The notes below the pieces were generated by a model. That model did no database searches. It worked only from the letters and a program-made list of their open reading frames with translations, and was not told the DNA's origin. From NCBI GenBank assembly GCA_009773455.1, contig WSXU01000012.1, positions 1 through 46,116 on the forward strand: a DNA stretch of 46,116 nucleotides, given 5' to 3'. A program made the position numbers and the translations under genes. The DNA is from Bacteroidota bacterium (GTDB lineage Bacteria; Bacteroidota; Bacteroidia; Bacteroidales; Lentimicrobiaceae). Below are positions 32,145 through 40,817 of this stretch, piece by piece (the stretch's first letter is position 1; every line of letters starts with the position of its first letter).

Positions 32145-33953
32145 TTATTTTGTAGCTGCTTCGAGGCGCTTCATAATCGAAAAGATGAAAATTGCTGAAA
32201 GCACGCAACATGTGATGAAGATAGACCATAACTGCCACAGATCCAGTCTTCCCCAGAAGTCGCTTCCGATAAACAGGAACTTATTGCCCACTGCGGTTGC
32301 CAGCAGCCAGCCTCCCTGCATCAGACCCTGAAAGCGGGCAGGAGCTACTTTTGATACAAAAGAGAGTCCCATTGGGCTAAGAAACAATTCTGCGATGGTA
32401 AGAATCAGATAGCCACTAATCAGCCAGTAAGGAATAACCCTCGATGAGTCCGGAACAGGGTTGTATTTGGTTACACCATTTTCAACAAACTGAAGTTCAT
32501 GAGGCGATACAAGCCCGATAGAGGCAACCAGAACAACTAAAAATCCAAGAGCAGCGATAAACATACCGATCCCGATTTTCTTTGGTGTTGAAGGTTCCAG
32601 ATTTTTGCTACGCAACCAGGTAAAAACGGCCATTACCGGGAAAGTGAGCGAAACAATAAACAAAGGATTGAACGACTGGAATACTTCAGGAGCAATGGGA
32701 TTGCTGGTTGAGAAACCTGAAACAAAATAATAGGTAAGTCCGCCGAATACGAGAGCCATGGCTCCACCGATGAGTTTGTTAGAGCTCTTCTTGTTGAACA
32801 ACATTACCACCCCGGCGATAGCACCGATGAATGCCAGGATTGATTCCAGATTGAAAAAGATATTGGTAAAGGCACCAACTTCTTTCACTGTATAATCACG
32901 GGCAAAAAATGTTAGCGTAAGGCCATTCTGGTGGAACGACATCCAGAAGAAAATAACCACGATAAAAACAAGAAGCAGGGAAGTTACCCGCGGACGTTCT
33001 TCTTTTGTTGAGATCTGGAACATCATGGCAACAAACCCGACAAATAAACCAACAGCCATACCAAGGGCGAGGTCTTTCATAGCAACATAGAAAATTACAG
33101 AAGTGGTAACCATCAATCCTGCAGCAAGCAGAAAACTAATAAGGTTTCCTTTGGCTTTACCCGATTCATTCTTGTCTTTGGCAACAACTTTATCAACGCT
33201 TGGAAGAAGTCTGTTGAAGATGATATAAACCAGCATTGAGACAATCATAGCCCCGGCAGCAATTCCGAAAGCATAATTGTATCCCCTGGCAAAAGCATTG
33301 ATATAATCATTTGCAAAGGCTGCCAGATCAGTCACCGCCTTGCCGCTTACTTTATCAGCCAGACTCTGAAATGCTGTAAGATCTTCCAGGGTGCCATTGG
33401 TATAGGCATGACACATAGCAGGAAGACTTCCGTCGTGCTCAAAACCCTGTGTGCGGAGGAACCAGTTCCGAATTCCGGTTGCAACAAAAGGAGCGAAGAA
33501 TGCACCAATATTGATTCCCATATAGAAAATCATAAATGCGGAATCCCTGACCTTGGAATAACGGGGGTCGTCGTACATCTGGCCTACAACTGCCTGAAGA
33601 TTCCCCTTGAAAAGTCCATTACCCAGGGCAATGGTAAAGAGCCCAGTGAGCGTAATGGCAAGTGGGTTGCCAGGGATGGCCATAACCACATATCCGGCAA
33701 ACATAATAATGATACCCATCAGAATTACAAACTTATACTTCCGGGTAGCATCTGCGAGGATACCTCCTATAAGGGCCAGAGCATAAATTCCGAAATAGAA
33801 CCAGCTGTAATAACCGCCGGCCTGTGATTCTGTTAGACCATATTTAGCCTGGAGAAATAATACCAGAATGGCCATCATGGTGTAGAAGCCAAAACGTTCT
33901 CCCATATTGGAGAAGAACGCTACCAATAGTCCTTTCGGATGCTCTTTTAACAT
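32145..33953 (-). CDS. POT/PTR-family di- and tripeptide transporter
   Basis: Proton-coupled oligopeptide symporter in the inner membrane. 602 residues with about 14 hydrophobic helices. The PTR2 signature is clear at the N-terminus (FFSNMGERFGFYTM, 13-26, with the ExxER-type proton-coupling motif). A large loop between helices (about residues 175-235) and C-terminal GLSFVSKVAPARFQG complete the family pattern. Peptides taken up would feed intracellular peptidases. It has its own -7 element and a strong terminator. Confidence 0.93.
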   Translation of the reverse strand: MLKEHPKGLLVAFFSNMGERFGFYTMMAILVLFLQAKYGLTESQAGGYYSWFYFGIYALALIGGILADATRKYKFVILMGIIIMFAGYVVMAIPGNPLAITLTGLFTIALGNGLFKGNLQAVVGQMYDDPRYSKVRDSAFMIFYMGINIGAFFAPFVATGIRNWFLRTQGFEHDGSLPAMCHAYTNGTLEDLTAFQSLADKVSGKAVTDLAAFANDYINAFARGYNYAFGIAAGAMIVSMLVYIIFNRLLPSVDKVVAKDKNESGKAKGNLISFLLAAGLMVTTSVIFYVAMKDLALGMAVGLFVGFVAMMFQISTKEERPRVTSLLLVFIVVIFFWMSFHQNGLTLTFFARDYTVKEVGAFTNIFFNLESILAFIGAIAGVVMLFNKKSSNKLIGGAMALVFGGLTYYFVSGFSTSNPIAPEVFQSFNPLFIVSLTFPVMAVFTWLRSKNLEPSTPKKIGIGMFIAALGFLVVLVASIGLVSPHELQFVENGVTKYNPVPDSSRVIPYWLISGYLILTIAELFLSPMGLSFVSKVAPARFQGLMQGGWLLATAVGNKFLFIGSDFWGRLDLWQLWSIFITCCVLSAIFIFSIMKRLEAATK

Positions 33954-34004
33954 AGAATAAAGTGTTAGTGATTAATAAATTTGAGGATCGGTTTTTTTCT
34001 GAAG

Positions 34005-34012
34005 CAAAAATA
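34005..34012 (-). promoter_or_regulatory. -7 element of the POT transporter gene
   Basis: TATTTTTG on the minus strand, 51 bp before the ATG. No clear -33 element. Confidence 0.4.
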
Positions 34013-34057
34013 ACCAAAATTTTATGCTAACCTAATAAAATTGAATGGGGTATAGGA

Positions 34058-36178
34058 TTAAAACCGGATCCTCATCTGAATTTTTAGCTCTGATTTTTTA
34101 TTGCCTTTAATTTGATCCAGTCCTGATCCTATTGACTGACGATCAGCATAATATGTTATTGAATACCTGATCCAGACATCCAGATTTCTGCCAAAACTAT
34201 ATTTCCCCATGAGGTAGAAGCGACTCCCCCTATAAAAGTATGCAGGCACTGAAAAGGAATAAAGGACGTCGCTTTCATAGGCATACAACCGCTGATCGTA
34301 GGAATCAGTATCAAAAAGGGCATACCGGGTACTTATTTGCCAGGGATGTGCCGGATGGCTGAAAACTACGTCCTGGTAAACAAGAAATCCTGTGCGTTTG
34401 CCGGACCCTGGTTTCTGCCATATTATGGTTTCAATCCTTGTTTTCAGGGTAAGCGATTCCAATGCCCTGTAGTTAAGATGCAACCTGTAGTTTTTATGTG
34501 ATTCGTTTTCAGGATAATCTGTTATTCCGTCGGTAGCTGATGCGTTCATCTGCTTTTGCAAAAAGCGGTAACGAAACAGAAGATCGGTTTTACGTGACGG
34601 GGTCCAGGTAAGCTGAGCCACATATTCGCAGCCGGCTGAAGGTGCATCTACCCTGTATTTCAACCATGGGAATCTGAAATGATCAGCATAGGCAAACAGA
34701 CTTATCCTCTTATGGAGTTGCGATAGGATGCCGGCATATATGCCTTTTTCGTTCGAGTTTCGGCTACCTTCAGAAAAGGCATTACTGAAGAAATTCTGGT
34801 AGTTCCGCGAATAATTCCTGTAGATCAGCGCCAGTGCTATTCTCGGATCAGGCGTATATGTTAATCCTGTTAACAGGGCTTTTCCCCCGTTGTTGCTTCC
34901 GGAGAATTCACCGTATAAGGTAAAGCCCTTTACTATCATGGCATAATCAATCCCGAAGTTGTTGAGTCTTCTGCCACTGAAATCAGCACTGTTGTAAAGG
35001 CTCAATTTTTTCAGAAGTTGATCGCCCAAAACAGTCTGAAGTGAGGTAATCCCGATTCTGAACATCCTGAACCTCGTTTGGATGTTGCCGCCGAAAACGG
35101 TTTGTTTAACAGCATGTCTGCCTGACAATTCACCGGGAGTGCGGTGGTATCCTGTTTCCTGGAGTGTAGAGATGAAGATATCATCAGATAAAACGGAGTC
35201 GGCCTTATGAACAATGGCATCCGTATGCTTTGACGAAAAAAAGAGGGTAAGATCGGTATTCTTTAATGGTGAAATGGTCGTCGCAATTCCACGCATAAAG
35301 AGGTTTTCGTTCGCTCCTGTGCTGGGTTTTACCAGCTGTGCCATTCTCCGGTTTGCTATTGCACCGGGTGATTTTCCAAAAGCGAGACTGCTTTGCATGG
35401 TAAGTCCTTGCCCGAATTGAACCTGATAATCACCTATAGCCAAATGTCTCAGGAATTTCTTACCTGAATAGCAGAAAAACATACTGTAGAAATCAAATCC
35501 TCTTTTCAGACTGTCTGATTCCGGGAAGAAAGTTTCACCGGCATCCTTCTCCATGGTTACCCCAAACCGGATTTTATTGTAAAAATTATAACCATATCGC
35601 AGCAGGAGTTTCTGTGGCCCGCCAAGGTATCTGGAATCAGGATCTGCTTTGTATACAGAGTCATCGATCGGCCTGTATCCCTGCTGTAATTCAGGGACCT
35701 GCTGAAAGCGCAGTATCAGCTGATGCTTTCCTGAACCGATCAGGTTTTTTAAATTGACTTTGTTAAACGATGAACTCAGTTCAAAACAAATATATGGGGA
35801 AAGGCTGGTAACCAGCAGTGAGTCAAATCCTTCTATCAGGTTCAACTCATAAATACTACTTATTTCGCCAAATTGAAGTATGTGGTTTCTCAGATTGCGG
35901 ATCTGAATGTCGTTCAGTTGTAACTGATAGAGTTCGCTTTCGGATGCCTGATTTAAATTGACAGGATGATTGAGGTATTGATTTTTTTCATCAACCAGGT
36001 CAGAATAATCCAGATCAACGTCATTCCGGCCGGAGAGTTCCTCTATTTTATCTTCTGTTGATTGAGGGTTGATGGCTTCCTGATGAGCTGGTTTTGCAGG
36101 CTCCTGGCCATTGACTTCCGCTAATGGAATTAGCAGTAGTACAATGCTATGAATAATGACTGTAATACAGAGCTTCAT
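34058..36178 (-). CDS. Helix-hairpin-helix domain fused to an outer-membrane beta-barrel
   Basis: 706 residues: signal peptide (1-24), a charged linker, a ComEA-type helix-hairpin-helix segment (about 73-131, VNLNQASESELYQL then IYELNLIEGF), then about 560 residues with alternating aromatic strands (YRPIDDSVYK, RFGVTMEKDA, LTLFFSSKHT) and a terminal Phe in MRIRF, the usual signal for BAM-dependent barrel insertion. ComEA HHH domains bind DNA in the periplasm during uptake, so a DNA-binding plug on a barrel is an attractive reading, but HHH motifs can also bind protein. The next gene, 5 bp upstream, encodes a PorV-like barrel. Architecture known from Bacteroidota; function not established. Confidence 0.85.
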   Translation of the reverse strand: MKLCITVIIHSIVLLLIPLAEVNGQEPAKPAHQEAINPQSTEDKIEELSGRNDVDLDYSDLVDEKNQYLNHPVNLNQASESELYQLQLNDIQIRNLRNHILQFGEISSIYELNLIEGFDSLLVTSLSPYICFELSSSFNKVNLKNLIGSGKHQLILRFQQVPELQQGYRPIDDSVYKADPDSRYLGGPQKLLLRYGYNFYNKIRFGVTMEKDAGETFFPESDSLKRGFDFYSMFFCYSGKKFLRHLAIGDYQVQFGQGLTMQSSLAFGKSPGAIANRRMAQLVKPSTGANENLFMRGIATTISPLKNTDLTLFFSSKHTDAIVHKADSVLSDDIFISTLQETGYHRTPGELSGRHAVKQTVFGGNIQTRFRMFRIGITSLQTVLGDQLLKKLSLYNSADFSGRRLNNFGIDYAMIVKGFTLYGEFSGSNNGGKALLTGLTYTPDPRIALALIYRNYSRNYQNFFSNAFSEGSRNSNEKGIYAGILSQLHKRISLFAYADHFRFPWLKYRVDAPSAGCEYVAQLTWTPSRKTDLLFRYRFLQKQMNASATDGITDYPENESHKNYRLHLNYRALESLTLKTRIETIIWQKPGSGKRTGFLVYQDVVFSHPAHPWQISTRYALFDTDSYDQRLYAYESDVLYSFSVPAYFYRGSRFYLMGKYSFGRNLDVWIRYSITYYADRQSIGSGLDQIKGNKKSELKIQMRIRF

Positions 36179-36183
36179 ACTGT

Positions 36184-37005
36184 TTAAAATTTACAGGAGA
36201 TTGAGGCATGGGGCGAGTAGCCTAAAATCATGTTGTAGGATGAACCGATGCTTATGATGAAACTACCTGTTTCAAAGCCTGCACCAAAGGAGAATAGAGA
36301 TATGCCTGTTGAAACCCCCATCCTTAGCTCAAACCTGTCATCAATTCTGTATTCAAGTCCTAAGTTAAAGGATGCTTTTTCCGAAATTCTTTTTTCCGTT
36401 TCGGCCAATAATGTGATATTTCCGGAAAGGGCATATGAAAAACCCAGGCTGAATATGGCTGGGGCGCGTTCATCACAGGAGGTTGCCAGTTTTGAACTTA
36501 CCGGATTATAGATATGGGCTCCGACTGTAAGTTCCTTTGTAATATCAGCAATTATTCCTGCTTCAAAAGTTATGAATCTGCGACTTCCATAACCTTCGGC
36601 AATCCTGACTGTATTGTAATCGAATTGCAGGCCAACGCATAGGTGATCCCCGAATACTCTGGCGTATGCCAGTGCAAGTTTACCTTCGTTATACATCGGA
36701 TAGCCAAAATATCCGGCGCTGAATCCAAAGGTTCCTGATTTGACAGGATACACCAGTGCAAGGGCAGAATACCCTAGTTCTTTGACCAGGAAGCGATTCT
36801 CATAGCTGAACCCGAGCTCTGTTTTTCTTACCCTGGCCAGCCCGGCCTGGTTGTTGAAGGCTGACCAGATATCAGCAATGGCAACGGATGCATTGCCCAG
36901 CGAAGCGGATACTGAACCTGTGGGTCTGTTGTCTCCTCCGGCAGTGACTGATCCGGAATATATGAGAAAAATCATGGTAGCGGATATGATAATATTCTTA
37001 TGCAT
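36184..37005 (-). CDS. PorV/FadL-like outer-membrane barrel protein
   Basis: 273 residues: signal peptide (1-22, ending SVTAG), then ASLGNASVAIADIWSAFNNQ (34-53), which resembles the conserved N-terminal plug of PorV, PorQ and FadL barrels (A-x-NPAGLA type), then amphipathic strands to a terminal Phe. It is shorter than true PorV, the type IX secretion shuttle, and no T9SS genes are nearby. First gene of a two-gene operon with the HHH-barrel gene (5-bp gap), so the two products probably form one complex or pathway. Confidence 0.8.
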   Translation of the reverse strand: MHKNIIISATMIFLIYSGSVTAGGDNRPTGSVSASLGNASVAIADIWSAFNNQAGLARVRKTELGFSYENRFLVKELGYSALALVYPVKSGTFGFSAGYFGYPMYNEGKLALAYARVFGDHLCVGLQFDYNTVRIAEGYGSRRFITFEAGIIADITKELTVGAHIYNPVSSKLATSCDERAPAIFSLGFSYALSGNITLLAETEKRISEKASFNLGLEYRIDDRFELRMGVSTGISLFSFGAGFETGSFIISIGSSYNMILGYSPHASISCKF

Positions 37006-37055
37006 ATGAATATAATAGTTATATATATAAATTAGTATAAATATTCAATCTTGTA

Positions 37056-37085
37056 TAAATGTAAATATAATAAAATTTAAGACAA
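37056..37085 (-). promoter_or_regulatory. Candidate promoter of the PorV-like / HHH-barrel operon
   Basis: On the minus strand TTG (37085-37083), a 19-bp spacer and TACATTTA (37063-37056), one mismatch at the last base of TAnnTTTG. The surrounding 37006-37110 is strongly AT-rich. Confidence 0.4.
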
Positions 37086-37132
37086 GTTGGTACTTGTATC
37101 AGAAAAAAAAGTGATATCCGGCTCTATTGTTT

Positions 37133-37140
37133 TATTTTTG
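37133..37140 (+). promoter_or_regulatory. -7 element of the DUF2461 gene
   Basis: TATTTTTG matches TAnnTTTG, 21 bp before the ATG. No good -33 element. Confidence 0.45.
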
Positions 37141-37161
37141 TAATTCAGCAACTACAGTTTT

Positions 37162-37812
37162 ATGAAAGAGATATTTGAATTTCTGAGCGATCTCAGGCTC
37201 AACAATAACCGGGAATGGTTTGATCAGAACCGGGCCCGGTACCAGTCAGCTAAAACGGCCTTCGAAGTGTATGTTGATACGCTGATTGCTGAAGTTACGA
37301 GAATTGATCCCACGGTAGGACTTCCTGCAGCCAGGGATTCAATTTTCAGAATATTCAGGGACGTCCGGTTCTCTGCTGATAAACTTCCTTATAAAACAAA
37401 CTTCGGGGCTTTCATTGCAAACGGGGGTCGAAAAAGTCCAAGGGCAGGCTATTATATCCATCTTGAACCAGGTTCTTCAATGATAGGAGGAGGTATTTAC
37501 ATGCCACAAGCCGATGTTCTGAAAAAACTCAGACAGGAAATATATTTCAATTCCGGTGCTTTCAAGGCTTTGCTGGAGGAAAAAAACTTCAGGAACTACT
37601 TCGGGAAACTGGAGACTTTTGACAAACTGAAAAGACCACCCAAAGATTTTGATGCAGGCTTTGCCGATATTGACCTGTTGATGTACAGGAGCTATGCCGT
37701 GATGCATCACCTTACGGATAATACTGTATTATCTGATCGTTTTACACCGGAAGTTACGGAAGCCTGTAAAGCAATGGTGGAGTTCAATCGCTTTCTGAAC
37801 AAGGCTTTTTAG
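37162..37812 (+). CDS. DUF2461 (TIGR02453) family protein
   Basis: 216 residues. Recognised by the N-terminal block FLSDLRLNNNREWFDQNR (7-24), the central SIFRIFRDVRFSADKLPYKT (60-79) and NFGAFIANGG. The family is widespread and of unknown biochemical function; the conserved acidic and aromatic residues suggest a small-molecule or nucleic-acid enzyme, but nothing is established. Cytosolic, no membrane segment. A very strong hairpin follows the gene. Confidence 0.88.
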   Translation: MKEIFEFLSDLRLNNNREWFDQNRARYQSAKTAFEVYVDTLIAEVTRIDPTVGLPAARDSIFRIFRDVRFSADKLPYKTNFGAFIANGGRKSPRAGYYIHLEPGSSMIGGGIYMPQADVLKKLRQEIYFNSGAFKALLEEKNFRNYFGKLETFDKLKRPPKDFDAGFADIDLLMYRSYAVMHHLTDNTVLSDRFTPEVTEACKAMVEFNRFLNKAF

Positions 37813-37838
37813 CGTTGAAATGCTCTCTGAAAAATTAC

Positions 37839-37875
37839 AACCCGGAATTGAGATTCTCAGACTCAATTCCGGGTT
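37839..37875 (+). terminator. Long hairpin after the DUF2461 gene
   Basis: Perfect 14-bp stem, arms AACCCGGAATTGAG (37839-37852) and CTCAATTCCGGGTT (37862-37875), with a 9-nt loop. Only a weak T-rich tail (GGATACTTGTTTG) follows, so it may end transcription or protect the mRNA 3' end. Confidence 0.6.
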
Positions 37876-38043
37876 GGATACTTGTTTGACTTAATGTGAA
37901 ATAAAGGTAAGGCGACTTCCCGTTTAAAAGAACGCTCCCATTGCTAATTTAATGGAATTTTAATAAGTAAAAGCTACTTCCTGGATGAACACTGGCCCGT
38001 GAAATGGGGTTATATTACATAAAAACAAGCCAATAGAGCATAT

Positions 38044-38475
38044 ATGGGTAGTGAAGGGGGGCAGCCTGAAGGGGCGGAGAATAAACATCCGTTTTATAGA
38101 TTTGTATTGCTGATGGCGGGAATCATTGCTGCTTCGCTTGGTTTTGCAGGCATTTTTGTTCCACTTCTTCCAACAACTCCATTTCTTTTGCTGGCCTCCT
38201 GGTGTTTTGTCCGTTCTTCGCGAAAGGCAAACCAATGGCTTTTTAATAACAGGTTTCTCGGACCATATATTGAAAATTACAAGTCAGGGCATGGGATTAC
38301 CCTCCGTAATAAAATATACAGTCTTGCATTTCTATGGGTCACCATCATCACATCCCTTTTATTTTCTTCCGGTTTGTTTCCTTCCTTTATCTGGTATTTC
38401 AGGTTTGGCTTATTTACTCTGGGAACAATCGTGACGATTCACATTCTCCGGTTCAACACGTTGGATGAAAAATGA
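38044..38475 (+). CDS. DUF454 (YbaN-like) inner-membrane protein
   Basis: 143 residues, of which about the first 15 are polar and the rest hold three to four membrane helices. The family signature is clear: LGFAGIFVPLLPTTPFLLLA (32-51) followed by CFVRSSRKANQWLFNN. YbaN-type proteins are widespread and uncharacterised. Located between DUF2461 and the convergent M3 peptidase gene, with a shared hairpin at 38479-38511. I see no -7 element at the right place, so the promoter is unknown. Confidence 0.87.
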   Translation: MGSEGGQPEGAENKHPFYRFVLLMAGIIAASLGFAGIFVPLLPTTPFLLLASWCFVRSSRKANQWLFNNRFLGPYIENYKSGHGITLRNKIYSLAFLWVTIITSLLFSSGLFPSFIWYFRFGLFTLGTIVTIHILRFNTLDEK

Positions 38476-38478
38476 AAA

Positions 38479-38511
38479 GACCTGTCATTGAGCAATTGCC
38501 AATAACAGGTC
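38479..38511. terminator. Terminator between the DUF454 gene and the M3 peptidase gene
   Basis: Arms GACCTGT (38479-38485) and ACAGGTC (38505-38511), with more pairing inside. The minus-strand tail TTTTCATTTTTC makes it a good terminator for the peptidase gene; the plus-strand tail is weaker. Confidence 0.65.
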
Positions 38512-38536
38512 ATTCCTTGATTAAATGAAGGAAATT

Positions 38537-40660
38537 CTATTCCTGGTTTTCAAGTAATCCCCTTCTTCTGAGCAGTGGGGTAATGTTGGGTTCAGCACCG
38601 CGGAAATTGCGGTATAGTTGCATGGGGTCTTCAGTACCGCCCCGTTCAAGAATATTCTTTCTGAATGAGGAAGCGGTATTTTTGTCGAAAAGACCGTGTT
38701 GCTTAAAGGCTTCGAAAGCATCTGCATCAAGTATGGCAGCCCATATATAGCTATAGTATCCGGATGAATAACCTCCGCTGAAAATATGGTTGAAATAGGT
38801 GCTGCGGTATCTGCTGGTAATTTCCGGGATCAATCCGACCGATGAAAGCGTATTTTTTTCAAATTCAGGAATTTCCGAGAAATTGATTTCTTTCAGGCTA
38901 TGATAACCCATGTCGAGGAATGATGCTGCAAGGTATTCAACGGTCTCAAAACCCTGATTGAAGTAACGGCTGTTCTGCATCTTATCAATGAGTTCCTGCG
39001 GGATAACCTCACCCGAGAGGTAATGCCTGGCATACATTTTCAGAACCTCCGGTTCCGATGCCCAGTTCTCCATGATCTGGGAAGGAAGCTCAACAAAATC
39101 TCTTGGTACAGAAGTGCCCGTAAGACTGTAATAGGTAGAATTTGAAAGGAGACCATGCAATGCATGTCCGAATTCATGAAACAGGGTACTGGTTTCGTCG
39201 AAAGTAAGCAATGCAGGTTGCGTGGCAGTTGGTTTTGAAAAATTGCAGACAATGGTAATTACCGGTGTGATATTCTTACCATTTTCTTTATACTGTTTCC
39301 GGAAGCTGTTCATCCATGCTCCACCTCTTTTGCTTTCGCGCGGGAAAAAGTCCATATACAACACACCAATGCTTTTTCCATCTGATTCTTTAACCTCATA
39401 GGCCAGGGCATCGGGATGATATAGTGGAATATCCTTCTTTTCGGTGAAAGTGATGCCGTAGAGTTTGCCGGCTACATTAAAGATTCCGTTTTTTACATTT
39501 TCAAGTGAGAAGTAAGGTTTAAGGGCTTCATCGTCTAGATTATATTTCTCTTTCCGGAGTTTTTCAGCATAATAGCGCCAATCCCATGGTTCGAGCGCGA
39601 ATTTTTTGCCTTCTTTTGTTATAATTGCCTGTAGTTCCTTTTCTTCCTTCTGTGCTCTTAAGAGGGCCGGTTCCCAGAGTTGCTTTAATAGTTTGTCAAC
39701 ATTACCGGCATTTTTGGCCATGTTTTCTTCAAGAATAAAAGATGCATGGCTTTCATAGCCCAGCAATTTTGCCTTTTCGAGTCTCAGTGCAACGATTTGC
39801 TGAATCAAAGCTTTGTTATCGTATTTGTTGTCGTTGTTACCACGGTTGACATATGCCTGGTATATCTGTTCGCGCAGCCTGCGTTTATCGGCAAACTGCA
39901 GAAAGGGCATTACACTTGGATTGTGGAGTGTATAAACCCATTTTCCTTCAAGTCCGGCTTCCCTGGCAGTTTCGGCTCCCTGTTCAACCAGGGCAGGTGG
40001 AAGACCGGCCAGATCGCCCAGGCTTTCAATAACAAGTTTGTATTCATTGGTTTCTGCAAGCACGTTTTCGCCAAACTTCAGAGTAAGCAGTGAGAGTTCT
40101 TTGTTGATCTGTCTGAAGCGCTCCTGTTGTTCACCTTTTAGTGCAGCTCCACCCCGGATAAAATCTTTGTGTTTTTCAGTCAGAAGTCTGAGCTGTTCGC
40201 CGCTCAGATTCAGGCTGTTTCGTTTATCAAATACAGTTTTTATCCTTTCGTAAAGTCTGGCATTCAGGTTTATATTGTCATAATGCGCTGAAAGCAATGG
40301 AGCTATCTGGCGGGCTATACCCTGCAACTCCTTGCTGGTGGTTGATGAATTCAGGTTTGTAAATACACTGTTGACTTTCCTTAACAGACTTCCACTGTAA
40401 TCAAGCGCAGCAACTGTATTCTCGAAATCAGGCGCTTCATTGCTGCTTACAATAGATTCAATTTCGATATTCTGCATCTCGATTCCTTTTTCAATGGCCG
40501 GAAGAAAATGCTCTGGTTTGATCAGTCCGAAAGGAGGTACTTCAAAAGGAGTGTTGAAAGGAAGCAGGAGTGGGTTGTCGCCGTCAGGCGGATTGATCCC
40601 GGCTGCTCTTGAATTGGTTATCATCAAAGTTGCGGTTAAAATGATCAGTAAACGTTTCAT
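38537..40660 (-). CDS. M3-family zinc metallopeptidase (Dcp/oligopeptidase A-like), exported
   Basis: Cleaves short peptides; peptidyl-dipeptidase Dcp removes C-terminal dipeptides. 707 residues, typical for Dcp. The zinc motif is HEFGH (495-499), with the third ligand expected about 25 residues later in the PRDFVELPSQIMENW segment (Glu). Unlike E. coli Dcp, the N-terminus is a signal peptide (MKRLLIILTATLMI, cleavage near AAG at 21), so the enzyme should act in the periplasm, where it could feed the POT transporter. Own -7 element upstream. Whether it is Dcp or another M3A member is not decided here. Confidence 0.9.
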   Translation of the reverse strand: MKRLLIILTATLMITNSRAAGINPPDGDNPLLLPFNTPFEVPPFGLIKPEHFLPAIEKGIEMQNIEIESIVSSNEAPDFENTVAALDYSGSLLRKVNSVFTNLNSSTTSKELQGIARQIAPLLSAHYDNINLNARLYERIKTVFDKRNSLNLSGEQLRLLTEKHKDFIRGGAALKGEQQERFRQINKELSLLTLKFGENVLAETNEYKLVIESLGDLAGLPPALVEQGAETAREAGLEGKWVYTLHNPSVMPFLQFADKRRLREQIYQAYVNRGNNDNKYDNKALIQQIVALRLEKAKLLGYESHASFILEENMAKNAGNVDKLLKQLWEPALLRAQKEEKELQAIITKEGKKFALEPWDWRYYAEKLRKEKYNLDDEALKPYFSLENVKNGIFNVAGKLYGITFTEKKDIPLYHPDALAYEVKESDGKSIGVLYMDFFPRESKRGGAWMNSFRKQYKENGKNITPVITIVCNFSKPTATQPALLTFDETSTLFHEFGHALHGLLSNSTYYSLTGTSVPRDFVELPSQIMENWASEPEVLKMYARHYLSGEVIPQELIDKMQNSRYFNQGFETVEYLAASFLDMGYHSLKEINFSEIPEFEKNTLSSVGLIPEITSRYRSTYFNHIFSGGYSSGYYSYIWAAILDADAFEAFKQHGLFDKNTASSFRKNILERGGTEDPMQLYRNFRGAEPNITPLLRRRGLLENQE

Positions 40661-40690
40661 GGAATTTATATCCTATTTGGTTTAGACCGG

Positions 40691-40698
40691 CAAAATTA
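40691..40698 (-). promoter_or_regulatory. -7 element of the M3 peptidase gene
   Basis: TAATTTTG on the minus strand, 30 bp before the ATG. No clear -33 element. Confidence 0.4.
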
Positions 40699-40750
40699 TA
40701 CTTTTCATGAATTGGCAGGCAGGATTTAAAATTTATCGTGATATAAATAA

Positions 40751-40778
40751 AAAATGCCTTGGATTACCGAGGCATTTT
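40751..40778 (-). terminator. Intrinsic terminator of the E1 gene
   Basis: Twelve-bp stem with a 4-nt loop (outer arms AAAATGCCT at 40751-40759 and AGGCATTTT at 40770-40778), followed on the minus strand by TTTTTTATTTAT. Confidence 0.88.
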
Positions 40779-40789
40779 AAAAGATGGCC

Positions 40790-40817
40790 GGAAATCGGAA
40801 ATCAGAAATCAGAAATC
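40790..40817 (-). repeat. Heptameric tandem micro-repeat over the E1 stop codon
   Basis: Four consecutive 7-nt units read on the plus strand as GGAAATC, GGAAATC, AGAAATC, AGAAATC. The stop codon (40809-40811) and the last two codons of the E1 gene lie inside the array, and the remaining units fill the space to the terminator. Confidence 0.75.

Noticed and set aside
32053-32238. 62-residue extension of the radical SAM protein
   Set aside because: It runs through the POT terminator and 3' end; family length fits the ATG at 32052.
34058-37005. Type IX secretion locus
   Set aside because: The PorV-like barrel is short and no other Por/Gld genes are present; only the HHH-barrel partner is.
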